This document shows positions 39,475-49,900 of a stretch of DNA of 64,000 nt, in pieces. The translations under genes and the position numbers were made by a program. The stretch's first letter is position 1, and the number at the start of each line of letters is the position of its first letter. A model generated the notes under the pieces. The model searched no databases, was not told the DNA's origin, and worked only from the letters and a program-made list of their open reading frames with translations. Origin of the DNA: Edaphobacter modestus (GTDB lineage Bacteria; Acidobacteriota; Terriglobia; Terriglobales; Acidobacteriaceae); contig NZ_SHKW01000001.1 of the NCBI RefSeq assembly GCF_004217555.1, forward strand, positions 1,116,001 to 1,180,000, in the 5' to 3' direction.

Positions 39475-39771
39475 ATGATCATCGCTCTCGTTATCCTGCA
39501 CGTCCTGGTTGCTGTTTTCCTAGTTGGCGTTGTTCTGATTCAACAGGGCAAATCCGCCGACCTCGCCGCAGCCTTCGGAGGTCAGGGCTCACAGACCGCC
39601 TTCGGCCCTCGCGGAGCCGCCAACCTGCTCACCCGCATGACGACCTATTCGGCGATCATCTTCATGCTCACCTCGGTCGGCCTCACGATTCTGCTCTCGC
39701 GCGCGTCGGATCGCTCCGTCCTCTCCGGCCACACTCCCACGCAGCAGCAGCAGAGCGCGCCGAAAAAGTAA
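39475..39771 (+). CDS. secG: preprotein translocase subunit SecG
   Basis: A 98-residue protein with two membrane helices (about 3-22 and 52-72) joined by the typical loop GKSADLAAAFGGQGSQTAFG, followed by a hydrophilic tail. SecG assists SecYE in protein export. The start is the ATG at 39475 with GGAAGG upstream; the long open frame before it runs through the tRNA and is not coding. A terminator follows. Confidence 0.93.
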   Translation: MIIALVILHVLVAVFLVGVVLIQQGKSADLAAAFGGQGSQTAFGPRGAANLLTRMTTYSAIIFMLTSVGLTILLSRASDRSVLSGHTPTQQQQSAPKK

Positions 39772-39793
39772 CGGGACTCCAGTCCTCACCCAT

Positions 39794-39821
39794 AACGCAG
39801 GCCTCGCGCCTGCGTTTTCTC
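39794..39821 (+). terminator. rho-independent terminator after secG
   Basis: A 9-bp stem AACGCAGGC/GCCTGCGTT (39794-39802 and 39808-39816) with a 5-base loop and a following T-rich tract TTCTCTTTT. Confidence 0.88.
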
Positions 39822-39844
39822 TTTTCCGTATGTACTCTTGATGC

Positions 39845-40486
39845 ATGATCCACGAGATTCTCCCCGTCGGCCTTCTGCAATGCAACTGCTCCATCCTCGG
39901 CGACGAGACCTCACGCGAGGCCATCGTCATCGATCCCGGCGACGATATCCCCGTCATTCAAGCCACGCTCCAGCGCCATGGCCTCACCGTAAAGTCCATC
40001 CTCATCACGCACGCGCACATCGACCACATCGCCGGCGCCCACAAGCTCAAGCAGCTCACCGGGGCCCCCATCTACTACAACGAAAACGATCTCCCGCTCG
40101 TAAAGATGATGGACGTGCAGGCCTCGTGGCTGCGCATGCCCGTTCCCGAGGTCGCCCCTCCCGATAGTCCTCTTCGCGACGGACAGGTCATCTCCGTCAC
40201 CGGCATCGAAGGCACGGTCCTCCATACTCCGGGCCATACCCAGGGCAGCGTCTGCCTCTATCTACCTCAGAACTCTCTTCTGATTGCAGGCGATACCCTC
40301 TTCGCAGGCTCGGTCGGCCGCACCGATCTCCCCGGAGGAGATACCCGTCAGCTCATCCACTCCATCCGCGACCGACTCCTCACCCTCCCCGACGAGGTAA
40401 AGGTCGTTCCCGGTCACGGCCCAAATACCACCATCGGCGAAGAGCGGGAAGATAATCCATTCCTTCAAGACACTTATTATCAATAG
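39845..40486 (+). CDS. MBL-fold metallo-hydrolase (glyoxalase II-like)
   Basis: A 213-residue metallo-beta-lactamase-fold enzyme. The metal ligands are in THAHIDHIAGA (HxHxDH), GHTQGS, the Asp of AGDTLFAGSVGRTD and VVPGHGP. It matches the YcbL/GloB group that hydrolyses S-lactoylglutathione or other thioesters. It follows the secG terminator, so it has its own transcription start. The family is sure; the substrate is not. Confidence 0.92.
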   Translation: MIHEILPVGLLQCNCSILGDETSREAIVIDPGDDIPVIQATLQRHGLTVKSILITHAHIDHIAGAHKLKQLTGAPIYYNENDLPLVKMMDVQASWLRMPVPEVAPPDSPLRDGQVISVTGIEGTVLHTPGHTQGSVCLYLPQNSLLIAGDTLFAGSVGRTDLPGGDTRQLIHSIRDRLLTLPDEVKVVPGHGPNTTIGEEREDNPFLQDTYYQ

Positions 40487-40499
40487 CTTGAAGAAAATA

Positions 40500-40556
40500 A
40501 ATAACGTATCACCTCATCCGAATCAAAAAGATAAACCCGGATGGAAAGACGTTATT
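40500..40556. repeat. nested inverted repeat between convergent genes
   Basis: An outer pair AATAACGT/ACGTTATT (40500-40507 and 40549-40556) encloses an inner pair CATCCG/CGGATG (40515-40520 and 40538-40543). It fills the gap between the hydrolase and araB stops and may act as a transcript-end structure, although no strong T tract follows. Confidence 0.45.
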
Positions 40557-40558
40557 GG

Positions 40559-42148
40559 TCAGCCCCTCGCCTGCTGAGCAATCTCACGAAGCAGGGGCAG
40601 CACGTCCCCCAATGCAACCGCATTCGCGTCGCGCGAACCCAGCGCGAAATAGAGTTTGCGATAGAGCCGGTACAGCGGCTCATAGCGTTCCACCCCCTCG
40701 GGATCGGGAGAAAACGTCCTGAAGGGGAGACACAGCTTCTTCTGCGCCGCCTCAATCGTGGGAAAGACTCCCGCAGCCACAAAGGCGACAATCGCAGAGC
40801 CGAGGCTCGTCGGAGTTCCATCCGGAACCAGCACCGGCTTGTTCAGCACATTGGCATAGACCTGGTTCAGCATGGCATTGTTTTGCGGAATTCCTCCGCC
40901 GTTTATCACACGCTCGACGGGAACGGAATGTTCCGCCATGCGTTCCAGAATGATCCGTGTGTGAAATGCCGTTCCTTCGATAGCCGCGAACAGCTCATCC
41001 TGCGCCGTGTGTACAAGGTTCCATCCCAGGGTGACACCACCCAGCTCGGGATTCACCAGGACGGTACGGTCTCCATTGTCCCAACTCATCCGCAACAAGC
41101 CGGTCTGCCCCGGCTTGTACGATTCCAACCCCTGCGCGAGATCCTTTACCGTCTTGCCGGCACGCCGCGCGATGCTTTCGAAGATATCTCCCACCGCCGA
41201 CAGACCGGCCTCGATTCCAGTCAATGCAGGATTCACACTCCCCGGCACCACCCCGCACACACCTGGCACAAGCTCGCTCTCGTGGGCCATGGCAATGATG
41301 CACGTCGACGTGCCCACTACATTGACCACGTCCCCTTCCCTGCATCCGGCGCCCAGCGCGTCCCAGTGAGCATCGAAGGCGCCCACGGGAATTGGAATCC
41401 CCGCCGCCAGTCCCATCTTCGCGGCCCATGCTTCGCTCAATCCGCCGTAGATGTGGTCGGAGGTCAGGTACTCTCCGCCAATCTTCTCCCGTATGCCCTT
41501 CAGCAGAGGATCGACGGCTACCAGAAAGTCCTCCGGCGGAAGGCCTCCCCACTTCGGGTTCCACATCCACTTGTGTCCCATGGCGCAGACACTGCGCTTC
41601 AGCTCTGCCGGTCTGCGGACACCGGTCAGTGTCGCGGCAACCATATCGCAATGTTCCAGCGCCGTGGCGAATCGGGAGCGCTTCGCATCATCGGCATGCC
41701 GCAACCAGTGCAGCAGCTTGGCCCAACCCCACTCATGGGAGTAGACGCCGCCGCACCAGTCAATCGCTTCCAGTTTCCTCTCATGAGCTTTCGCGGTGAT
41801 CTGCTGGGCCTCGCGATGGGCGCGATGATCGCACCACAGGTAATAGTCGTCCAACGGCTCCAGCGCGTCGTCCACCATCACCACGCTGGAACCGGTCGTA
41901 TCCAGCGCCAGCGCCAGAACATCTTCGCCCCGCACGCCCGTCTGCTCCAGCACGCCTCGCGTGGCTTTTACCAGCGCGTTCATCTGGTCTGCGTGAGACT
42001 GGGTCGCGAAGTCCGGATCTTCCCGCCTCCGATGAAGCGGATACTCCGCAACCGCGGTTCCGAGCCGACCTCGTTCTGAATCCAATAGCGTCACACGTAC
42101 GCTCAGCGTTCCAAAATCTGCACCAGCTACAACCGCCATCGTCTCCAC
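40559..42148 (-). CDS. araB: ribulokinase
   Basis: A 529-residue FGGY kinase. The N-terminal phosphate motif is GADFGTLSVRV and ALDTTGSSVV follows. The central signature holds the catalytic Asp in PVGAFDAHWDALGAG, and the C-terminal ADP motif is INGGGIPQNNAMLNQ. It phosphorylates L-ribulose to L-ribulose 5-phosphate in arabinose catabolism. It starts 9 bp after araD, with AAAGGCG upstream. Confidence 0.95.
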   Translation of the reverse strand: METMAVVAGADFGTLSVRVTLLDSERGRLGTAVAEYPLHRRREDPDFATQSHADQMNALVKATRGVLEQTGVRGEDVLALALDTTGSSVVMVDDALEPLDDYYLWCDHRAHREAQQITAKAHERKLEAIDWCGGVYSHEWGWAKLLHWLRHADDAKRSRFATALEHCDMVAATLTGVRRPAELKRSVCAMGHKWMWNPKWGGLPPEDFLVAVDPLLKGIREKIGGEYLTSDHIYGGLSEAWAAKMGLAAGIPIPVGAFDAHWDALGAGCREGDVVNVVGTSTCIIAMAHESELVPGVCGVVPGSVNPALTGIEAGLSAVGDIFESIARRAGKTVKDLAQGLESYKPGQTGLLRMSWDNGDRTVLVNPELGGVTLGWNLVHTAQDELFAAIEGTAFHTRIILERMAEHSVPVERVINGGGIPQNNAMLNQVYANVLNKPVLVPDGTPTSLGSAIVAFVAAGVFPTIEAAQKKLCLPFRTFSPDPEGVERYEPLYRLYRKLYFALGSRDANAVALGDVLPLLREIAQQARG

Positions 42149-42157
42149 CCATCGCCT

Positions 42158-42853
42158 TTAGATCACAGTATTTTGTCCGTAGGTCGCCTTTGCGCCATGT
42201 TTGCGGAAGTAATGCCGGTCCAGCAGAGCCTCCGACACGCCACACTGCGAGTTCAGTAATACGGTCATGAAGGCCATCTTCGCAACCGCCTCCAATACGA
42301 CTGCATTGTGAGCCGCGTCATGCGGGTCCCTGCCCCACGCAAACGGCGCGTGTCCGGCGACCAGCGCCGCCGGCACAGCAAGAGGATCGATCCCCGCGAA
42401 CCGTTCGATAATGGCCTTGCCCGTATTCAGCACGTAGTCGCCGTTAATCTCATCGTCCGTCAGCTCCCGGGTACAAGGCACCGGCCCATGGAAGTAATCG
42501 GCGTGCGTTGTACCCAGGGCAGGAATCTCGCGGCCGGCCTGGGCCCACGCCGTTGCATGCTCGCTGTGGGTATGGACAACCGCACCGATATTCGTGAAGG
42601 CCTTGTAGAGTGCCAGGTGCGTCTTCAGATCGCTCGAAGGATTGAGTGCTCCTTCGACGACTCTGCCCGTAAGATCGGTGACCACCATGTGCTCAGGTCG
42701 AAGGGCATCGTAATCGACGCCACTTGGTTTGATCACCACCAACCCGTCCTCGCGGCTTATTCCGCTGGCGTTGCCGAAGGTGTACAGCACCAGGCCACGA
42801 CGAACCAGCTCCAGGTTGGCTTCCAGTGTGGCCTCTTTCAACTTTTTGAGCAT
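42158..42853 (-). CDS. araD: L-ribulose-5-phosphate 4-epimerase
   Basis: A 231-residue class II aldolase-family epimerase. The substrate and zinc site shows GNASGISR, HTHSEHATAW (two His ligands), the later His in AGHAPFAWG, and the catalytic Tyr/Asp region TTHADYFHG. It converts L-ribulose 5-phosphate to D-xylulose 5-phosphate. The ATG at 42853 has AAGGA upstream; the ATG at 42874 is less likely. It forms an operon with araB. No araA isomerase is in the window. Confidence 0.95.
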   Translation of the reverse strand: MLKKLKEATLEANLELVRRGLVLYTFGNASGISREDGLVVIKPSGVDYDALRPEHMVVTDLTGRVVEGALNPSSDLKTHLALYKAFTNIGAVVHTHSEHATAWAQAGREIPALGTTHADYFHGPVPCTRELTDDEINGDYVLNTGKAIIERFAGIDPLAVPAALVAGHAPFAWGRDPHDAAHNAVVLEAVAKMAFMTVLLNSQCGVSEALLDRHYFRKHGAKATYGQNTVI

Positions 42854-43085
42854 GTTCTCGTCCTTGTGTGTCAATCGCAGTTACGAAAAGACCAATCTCT
42901 CCAGCGAAACTCTAACTCACTTGGGCCGCCTGTTGTCCCTCCGATTCTTCCATCGAAATCAACCAGGGGCAAATGATGGAAGAATATCCCCCACAGGATC
43001 GAAGTGGAGAGACCTGCATCTCGCGTTCGCGCTTCAGCAAAAAGGCCGCGGATCCGAAGGCGTTTAGGATAGATTGCATCGATCT

Positions 43086-44471
43086 ATGCCCAGCTCAAAG
43101 CCAGCGGCAGGCCAGCCAAACGCCGGCATACGAAAACTTCGTCTTCTTCCGCTCCTCGCCGCGACCTACTTCATGGTGTCCGGCGGGCCATACGATCTGG
43201 AGGACATCATTGGCTTCGGCGGATACGGCCGCGCGCTGTGGCTTCTCTGCCTCCTCCCCTTCTTCTGGAGCTTTCCCACCGCGCTCATGCTCGGCGAGCT
43301 GGCCTCTGCCGTACCCGCGGAGGGCGGCTTCTACGCCTGGGTGCGACGAGCGATGGGGCCATTCTGGGGCTTTCAGGAGGCCTGGCTCTCCCTTTCGGCC
43401 TCGGTCTTCGACATGGCCATCTACCCCACAACCTTCGTTCTCTATCTCTCGCACCTGGCTCCCTCCCTCACGCGCGGACATCGAGGCATTCTTCTCGAAC
43501 TGGCCGTTGTGGCTGCGGCGGTCATCTGGAACCTGCGCGGCGCTGCGGCCGTAGGCGAAGGCTCGGTGCGGCTTTGGATCTTCGCCATCTCTCCATTCCT
43601 CATTCTCATCGTGGCGGCGATCTTCATGGGCCTTCGCGGAGCACACGGCACCTTCGGTGGTCACGCCTCCTTCGCCGCGCCCGAGGGCAAGGCGTTTTCG
43701 ACCGCCATCCTGGTGGCGATGTGGAACTACATGGGCTGGGACAACGCCACAACCATTGCCAATGAGGTCGAAAACCCTCAGCGCAACTATCCTCGCGTCA
43801 TCCTCCTCGCGGCAGTGATGGTGATGCTGACCTACGTCGTCCCCATCGTCGCCGTGGCCTGGGCCGGCATCCCCGCCGAGAGATTCTCGACCGGGGCGTG
43901 GGTCGATGCGGCACATATCCTTGGCGGATCCGCACTCGCAGTTGGCGTCGTCCTCGCCGGCTCGCTCGATGACTTCGGAACCTTCAGCAATCTCACGCTC
44001 TCCTACACGCGATTGCCCCATGCGCTGGCAGAGGACGGATTCCTTCCCTCCATCTTCACCCGGCGCCTGCGGAACGGCTCCCCCTGGGTCTCCGTCATTG
44101 CGTGCGGTCTCTGCTGGGCATTGGCTCTCGGCTTTTCCTTCGAACGTCTCATCACCATCGACCTGGTTCTTTATGGTTTGTCCATGATTCTGGAGTTCGT
44201 AGCCTTGGTCCTGCTGCGGCGAAATGAGCCTCACCTGCCCCGTCCGTTCCGGATTCCGGGCCCGGACTGGGTTCCCGTCCTTCTCGGTCTCAGCCCGGCT
44301 GCGCTGACAGTTTATGCTCTCTACGCCTCTCGCACCGAAACCGTCGCAGGCATGTCGGCGCTGACATTCGCTCTGCTGATCGCCGTGGCGGGCCTGCCGC
44401 TCTACGTTGTCGTAAAGATCTCTAAACAATCCCGCAGCAATCGTCGGGCCGATCTGAATCCTGAATCGTGA
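43086..44471 (+). CDS. APC-family amino acid/polyamine permease
   Basis: About 461 residues with twelve predicted membrane helices. The APC signature in helix 1 reads TYFMVSGGPYDLEDI, followed by GELASAVPAEGGFYAW and WNYMGWDNATTIANEVENP. These match the amino-acid/polyamine exchangers of the PuuP/YfnA/PUT type. The ATG at 43086 is used; a TTG at 43074 with AGGA upstream is an alternative. It is divergent from araD. The substrate is not known. Confidence 0.88.
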   Translation: MPSSKPAAGQPNAGIRKLRLLPLLAATYFMVSGGPYDLEDIIGFGGYGRALWLLCLLPFFWSFPTALMLGELASAVPAEGGFYAWVRRAMGPFWGFQEAWLSLSASVFDMAIYPTTFVLYLSHLAPSLTRGHRGILLELAVVAAAVIWNLRGAAAVGEGSVRLWIFAISPFLILIVAAIFMGLRGAHGTFGGHASFAAPEGKAFSTAILVAMWNYMGWDNATTIANEVENPQRNYPRVILLAAVMVMLTYVVPIVAVAWAGIPAERFSTGAWVDAAHILGGSALAVGVVLAGSLDDFGTFSNLTLSYTRLPHALAEDGFLPSIFTRRLRNGSPWVSVIACGLCWALALGFSFERLITIDLVLYGLSMILEFVALVLLRRNEPHLPRPFRIPGPDWVPVLLGLSPAALTVYALYASRTETVAGMSALTFALLIAVAGLPLYVVVKISKQSRSNRRADLNPES

Positions 44472-44745
44472 GAACCTTCGAAACTGCACACGGAACACTC
44501 TAAAAAAGAGGTCGGACCGATCCATTCCCCGATACGCCTAACCACCCATAGGACATATGACCGATTGACATCTTCACAGTACTGTAATGAAATCAAGCCA
44601 CTCAGGAAAACACAACCAGTTAGAAAAATTGCTTCTCTTGTCTGCGATCACTCTGGAACCTCATTCGATTCTCATTTTTCAGAAACAAAGGCCTCGGTCT
44701 CTGCCGGGCATCACTGCGTAATCGGCAACCCAAGCAAGGAGTAGC

Positions 44746-46296
44746 ATGTCGACCAATGTTTCACGACAGGATCCGCGTTTTCCAACCCTCAGGAAGAGCC
44801 ACAATCTTCGCTGGCCAGCCTCTGAGGCGGATTCTGTAGGCCGTATCGAGATCTGCGAAAACCCTGACGACGTAGCCGAAGCCCTGCAGAAAACCGTTCG
44901 TGCCGGCCTTCGCCCCACCATTCGTTCAGGCGGTCACTGTTACGAAGATTTCGTCTGCAACAATCCCGGCGGGGTGCTGCTCGATGTCAGCCTGGTCAAC
45001 GGCATGGACGCCACCGGCAGCGGACACACCTACAAGATCGGCCCGGGAACCCGGCTCGGCGACGCCTACACGCGACTCTATAAGGAATCCGGCGTGACGC
45101 TGCCCGGAGGATCCTGTTACGGAGTCGGAGCGGGCGGCCACATCTCCGGCGGCGGCTATGGCGTGCTCAGCCGTCTGCATGGACTCACCGTCGACTGGCT
45201 CTCCGCCGTCGATATCCTCACCGTCGATGCCTCCGGAACCGTAGTGCCTCGCCGCGTGGACAAGAAGAAAGATCCCGACCTCTTTCGCGCCTGTCGCGGA
45301 GCCGGTGGCAACAACTTCGGCGTCATCACGGCCTACTACTTCGATAAGCTGCCTCAGGCCCCCAAAGAGGTCGTAAACGTCGGCATGTCCTTCCCCTGGG
45401 AAGACATGACCCCCGAACGCTTCGAGGCCATCCTCACGACCTATGGCCACTATTACGAGACTCGGGGGAAAGATCCCGACACCTGGGGCATGTTCACCGC
45501 CCTCGGACTCTCCCATCGCAATTCGGGCCGCATCGGAATCTCCGTCCAGTTCTGCAATCCCGACGGAACCTGCGACGACCTCACCGTCCTCAACGAGTTC
45601 ATCGATCTCTTTCAGCCCTGCAAGCCTGTCGCCGCCGAGCCCCAGACGATGGATTCCCGTCACAGCGCCAACGCGGGGAACGCTCGCATCCTCACCAGGC
45701 CCGACGGAACTCCGCTGCCCTGCTCCGGACCGCACAACATGAATCGCATCTCCTGGTACGACGCCACCGTGCATGGAGATGTAGGCGGAAATACTCGCGC
45801 GAAGTACAAATCCAGCTACATGAAGCGCACCTTTACCTCGGCCGAGGCCCGCACCATCTATAAGCACCTCAATCGCGAGATCCCCGGCGTCGAGCTCAGC
45901 GGCATTCTTGCCGTCGACTCCTATGGTGGTGCCGTCAACCGTCCCGAGCTCGCCGGCGAAACCTCCATCCCGCAACGCGCCTCCGTCATGAAGCTGCAGT
46001 TCCAGACCTATTGGCGGAATCCGGCTGACGATGCCGGACGGCTGCAGTGGATGCGCGACTTCTATACCGACCTCTACTCCGGTCCGGACGTTGACCAGCC
46101 CCACAAGGGAACCCCCTACCACAATCAGCAATACGAAGGCTGCTACATCAACTACCCGGATGCCGATATGCTCTCGTATCCCTTCTGGCCTCAGCTCTAT
46201 TACGGAGACCAGGGACTCTATCCGTTCCTCCAGGGGGTCAAGCGCAAGTACGACCCGAACAACATTTTTCACCATTCCATGTCGGTCCGCGCCTGA
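44746..46296 (+). CDS. berberine-bridge-type FAD-linked oxidase
   Basis: A 516-residue VAO/PCMH-fold flavoenzyme. The FAD domain has [11 protein letters not shown], where the His is the usual 8-alpha attachment site. [17 protein letters not shown] provides a Cys at the usual 6-S attachment site, so bicovalent FAD is likely. The C-terminal BBE segment reads YINYPDADM, then [15 protein letters not shown]. Such enzymes oxidise sugars (hexose or oligosaccharide oxidases) or alkaloid-like alcohols with O2. AAGGAG precedes the ATG and there is no signal peptide. The arabinose genes and the large receptor nearby hint at carbohydrate. Confidence 0.9.
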   Translation: MSTNVSRQDPRFPTLRKSHNLRWPASEADSVGRIEICENPDDVAEALQKTVRAGLRPTIRSGGHCYEDFVCNNPGGVLLDVSLVNGMDATGSGHTYKIGPGTRLGDAYTRLYKESGVTLPGGSCYGVGAGGHISGGGYGVLSRLHGLTVDWLSAVDILTVDASGTVVPRRVDKKKDPDLFRACRGAGGNNFGVITAYYFDKLPQAPKEVVNVGMSFPWEDMTPERFEAILTTYGHYYETRGKDPDTWGMFTALGLSHRNSGRIGISVQFCNPDGTCDDLTVLNEFIDLFQPCKPVAAEPQTMDSRHSANAGNARILTRPDGTPLPCSGPHNMNRISWYDATVHGDVGGNTRAKYKSSYMKRTFTSAEARTIYKHLNREIPGVELSGILAVDSYGGAVNRPELAGETSIPQRASVMKLQFQTYWRNPADDAGRLQWMRDFYTDLYSGPDVDQPHKGTPYHNQQYEGCYINYPDADMLSYPFWPQLYYGDQGLYPFLQGVKRKYDPNNIFHHSMSVRA

Positions 46297-46987
46297 CAGC
46301 GCCGGTCGATACAGCGGTTTCGATTTGAAGAACCTGGTTTTGCCTTAGATTCAAGACTCTTCGACACGGAGGCTTCTTTGGTACCACGTTTGAAGGCACC
46401 GTTGTACAGACAACTACACGACCTGCCAGAGCGAGCGTCCCAGACGACATTCCGGCAGGCTGCCGCAACAGGCCTTCCCCTGTCCGGCGGAGAAGACCGT
46501 CATCCCGGCCGGTCCTGCCTAAGCGCACGTACATCTCCAAAACCCCTTCCGACGGGCGCCAATGCGATTAGCGCCGGCCTTGCGTTTTCGATGGACAGAC
46601 CATCGCAACAAAGCTCACAATTTGGCTTCGAATTTATCCACGGACGGCATCATCCGATGCCGTCGGCTAAAAGCAGCCCCATCCCCCTAAGGAGGAACCT
46701 CCACAGGAAAAGCAACACCGCTGGAAGCGTCAGCGAAAGCCGCGCCAGCGTAACTCATTCCCATCTACGGTCAAAGACACAAAACAAAACGTTGGGATAC
46801 AGCGAAGTTCGGTTCTGCCGAGTTCATGCTTCCTTTGGCCCGCTCTCATGAGCGTCTCGCGGAAGTCCCGAATGGGACCTCTCCCCGGGAAGACAGGTCA
46901 TGGAAAGATGCAACCGCCGATGCTTTGCCCCACCGTGCAGCCGTAGAGCAAATACCTTACTGAGCACGAATTTTCGAGGAGACACCG
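46297..46987 (+). promoter_or_regulatory. long structured leader region upstream of the TonB-dependent receptor
   Basis: About 690 bp without a credible gene. It contains two clean hairpins, CGATGG/CCATCG (46589-46594 and 46600-46605) and GACGGCATC/GATGCCGTC with a 4-base loop (46643-46651 and 46656-46664), plus an AAGGAGGAACCTCC palindromic patch near 46690-46703. Neither hairpin has a T tract. This could be a long 5' untranslated region, but no known riboswitch is recognised. Confidence 0.4.
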
Positions 46988-49900
46988 ATGCAACGAAGAC
47001 CCATCACTCTAAGTATCCTGTCCGTCATTCTCCTGGTGGTATGTTGCGCTGTATCCAGAGCGCAGACCATCACCGGAAGCGTGAACGGCACAGTCACCGA
47101 CCCTTCAGGAGCCGTAATCCCGAACGCCAGGGTCGCCGCAACCAATACTGAAACCGGCGTCGCCACGGAGACGACAACCAACAACGACGGTATCTACAAC
47201 ATCCGCTTCCTGCAGATCGGAACTTATAAAGTAACGATCACCGCGCAGGGTTTCGCCACAACGACCTACGGCCCATTCGCGCTTGAGACAGGCCAGAACG
47301 CGAAGATCGACGCCAAGCTTGGACTGGAAAACCAGCAACAGAAGGTCTCTGTAGAAGCTGAGGTAACCCCTCTACTGAACACCGAGAATCCCACCCTTGC
47401 CACCACGCTCGACACCCGCGCCATCGAGAACATTCCGTTGGTCGGTCGGAACCTGACCGCCATCACCATGTTCCTTCCCGGCTCGGTCAGCACGCAGCCC
47501 AACAGCTTCGTTAGCAACGCGGCCGTCTCTGGACCGCTTAGCGGCAATAATATGAGCGGCCAGGCCAGCGGAGCTTCCGTATCTATCAATGGCAACCGTC
47601 AGCAGGCCAACCAGTACCTCCTCGACGGTATGAACGTCAACCAGACCCTTGATGACACCCAGGGTTACGTCCCTAACGTCGATGCCATCGCCCAGGTTCA
47701 GGTCATCTCCGCCAACGCCAACGCCGAGTATGGGAACGTCAACGGTGGCGACATCCTCTACCAGACCAAGAGCGGAACCAACAACTGGCACGGAAGCGCC
47801 TTCTACTTTCTGAACAACTACAACCTCGATGCCAACAGCTGGTTGAACAATCGCAACGGCGTCGCAAAAAACTCCTACACCCGCAACCTCTTCGGCGGCA
47901 CCTTTGGCGGGCCTGTTATCAAGGACAAGCTGTTCTTTTTCGTCGCCTATCAGGGTGGTCGTTACCATCTCGGTGGCACCCAATCGGCAAGCGTCTTTAC
48001 CCCGAGCATGCGCCGGGGAGACTTCTCCGAACTCCTGAACCCGGCTATCATGGGCGCGGGCAGGACCATTCAACTCTACAATTCGACCCAGGCCGGTCTT
48101 CCCGCCTACGCCAACAACCAGATTCAGGTCACCAACCCCGCTGCACAGTACCTCTTTGCCCATCCGGAGCTCTATCCACTTCCGAACGCCACGCCAACGG
48201 CCGGTTCGCCAACCCAGAACAACTACCGTGGTCTCCAGAAGCTGCGTAACTATGGCGACCAGTTCGATGTGAAGATCGATTGGAAGGCGGGCGAGAAGGA
48301 CAACATGCTCTTCCGCTACTCCCAGATGAACAGCGGACAGACCACTCTGAGCGCCTTGCCTACCAGCTTCAACAGCGCCCCCACCTTTCCCTTCCGAGGC
48401 GGGGCGTTCAACGAGGTTCACCAGTTCAGCTCCTCGGTCATCATGCTCTTCCGCTACTCCCAGATGAACAGCGGACAGACCACTCTGAGCGCCTTGCCTA
48501 CCAGCTTCAACAGCGCCCCCACCTTTCCCTTCCGAGGCGGGGCGTTCAACGAGGTTCACCAGTTCAGCTCCTCGGTCATCAATGAGTTCCGTGCTGGCTA
48601 TACCCGCATTCAGAACAACGGTGCCGTCCTGCTCGACCCCAGCGGTGCCTTTGGCTTGAACGGCAACAGCCTCCTCGGCATCCCTGGCAGTCAAGCGTTT
48701 GCTGGCTTCTCTGCTCTTGCAATGCAGAACTCGGCCAGCCCCCAGGGCATCCAGGCTGCCAACGGATCGACTGACTTCAGCATCGGAACAGCCCCCTCTC
48801 TCGGCAACGCCAATACCGGAACCAACTACACCCTCAACACCTTCCTCTACGGAGACAATCTCACCTGGTCCAAGAGCCGGCACACCTTCAAGTTCGGTGT
48901 CCAGTATCTACGCCAGCAGCAAAACAACTTCTACCCCGGCAACGATGGCTCTCTCGGAGGCTTCTACTACCTCGGCGCCGGAACCGCGAATGGAGCTAGC
49001 GGGGGATACACCGGAGCTGACTTCGTCCTGAACCGCGCCGGCTTCGTCAGCAAGGGCGGCGTCTCCGGACCGGTCGGTATGCGCTCCTGGCGAAGTGCCT
49101 ACTTCGCGCAGGACGACTGGAAGGTCACACCAACCCTCACCCTCAACATCGGTTTCCGCTACGAATTCGTTCAGCCGATCTATGAGGTGAACAATAAAAT
49201 GTCAACGATCGATCCGGCCAACCCATCGGTCATCCTGCTTGCCGGTTCGCCGCAGGCGCGGGCCGCTGGTTACAACCGTGCCCTCGTCGATCCCTACTAC
49301 GGCAGCGTGATGCCACGTATCGGCTTCTCCTGGCAGGCGGCTCCCCGTCTGGTGGTGCGCGGCGGATACGGCATTCAGAACTTCATGGAAGGAACCGGTG
49401 CTAACCTCCGCATGACCACCAACCTTCCCTTCCAGGGCTCCTATCAGGCCAGCGGTCTTCAGTCCAACGCGCCTGGGGGAATCCCCGGACAGTTCTTCAC
49501 CGTGCAGAGCGGATTCGGTGCTGCAAGCGGCACGGGTGCAGCAACCGGCGTCGTCTATAACGTCTGGAACAAGAAGATCAAGCCCGCCTTCATCGGCGAG
49601 TACAGCTTGACCCTCGAGTACCAGGTCAGCAATACGGCCTCCTTCCAGATCGGCTATCTGGGCGAGTCCGGACAACACCTCATCACTGCCAACCGGCGGA
49701 ATCAGCTTGCAGCTCCATGCGGGTCGTTCCCGCTCACCGGGTCGCCACAACCCGCAGGATGCCCCAAATCTCCCTTCCAGGACACCCCGGGCGTAGGCTA
49801 CACCGGCAACATCCGCTTCACCGACTCCAACGCCATGATGAACTACAACGCCCTCCAGGCGAGCTTCCGTCAGCGCCTGGCCCACGGTCTGACGTACATC

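Noticed and set aside
40541..42079. 512-codon plus-strand frame
   Set aside because: Shadow of araB on the other strand; the composition is Arg/Gln/His-rich as in antisense frames.
43095..44525. 476-codon minus-strand frame
   Set aside because: Antisense of the permease; charged low-quality translation without domains.
44926..46275. 449-codon minus-strand frame
   Set aside because: Antisense of the FAD oxidase, which has full family motifs.
46378..46851. 157-codon plus-strand frame
   Set aside because: No recognisable domain; the stretch is better explained as a leader region with hairpins.
47372..48883. 503-codon minus-strand frame
   Set aside because: Antisense of the TonB-dependent receptor; it shows the same tandem duplication only because it shares the DNA.
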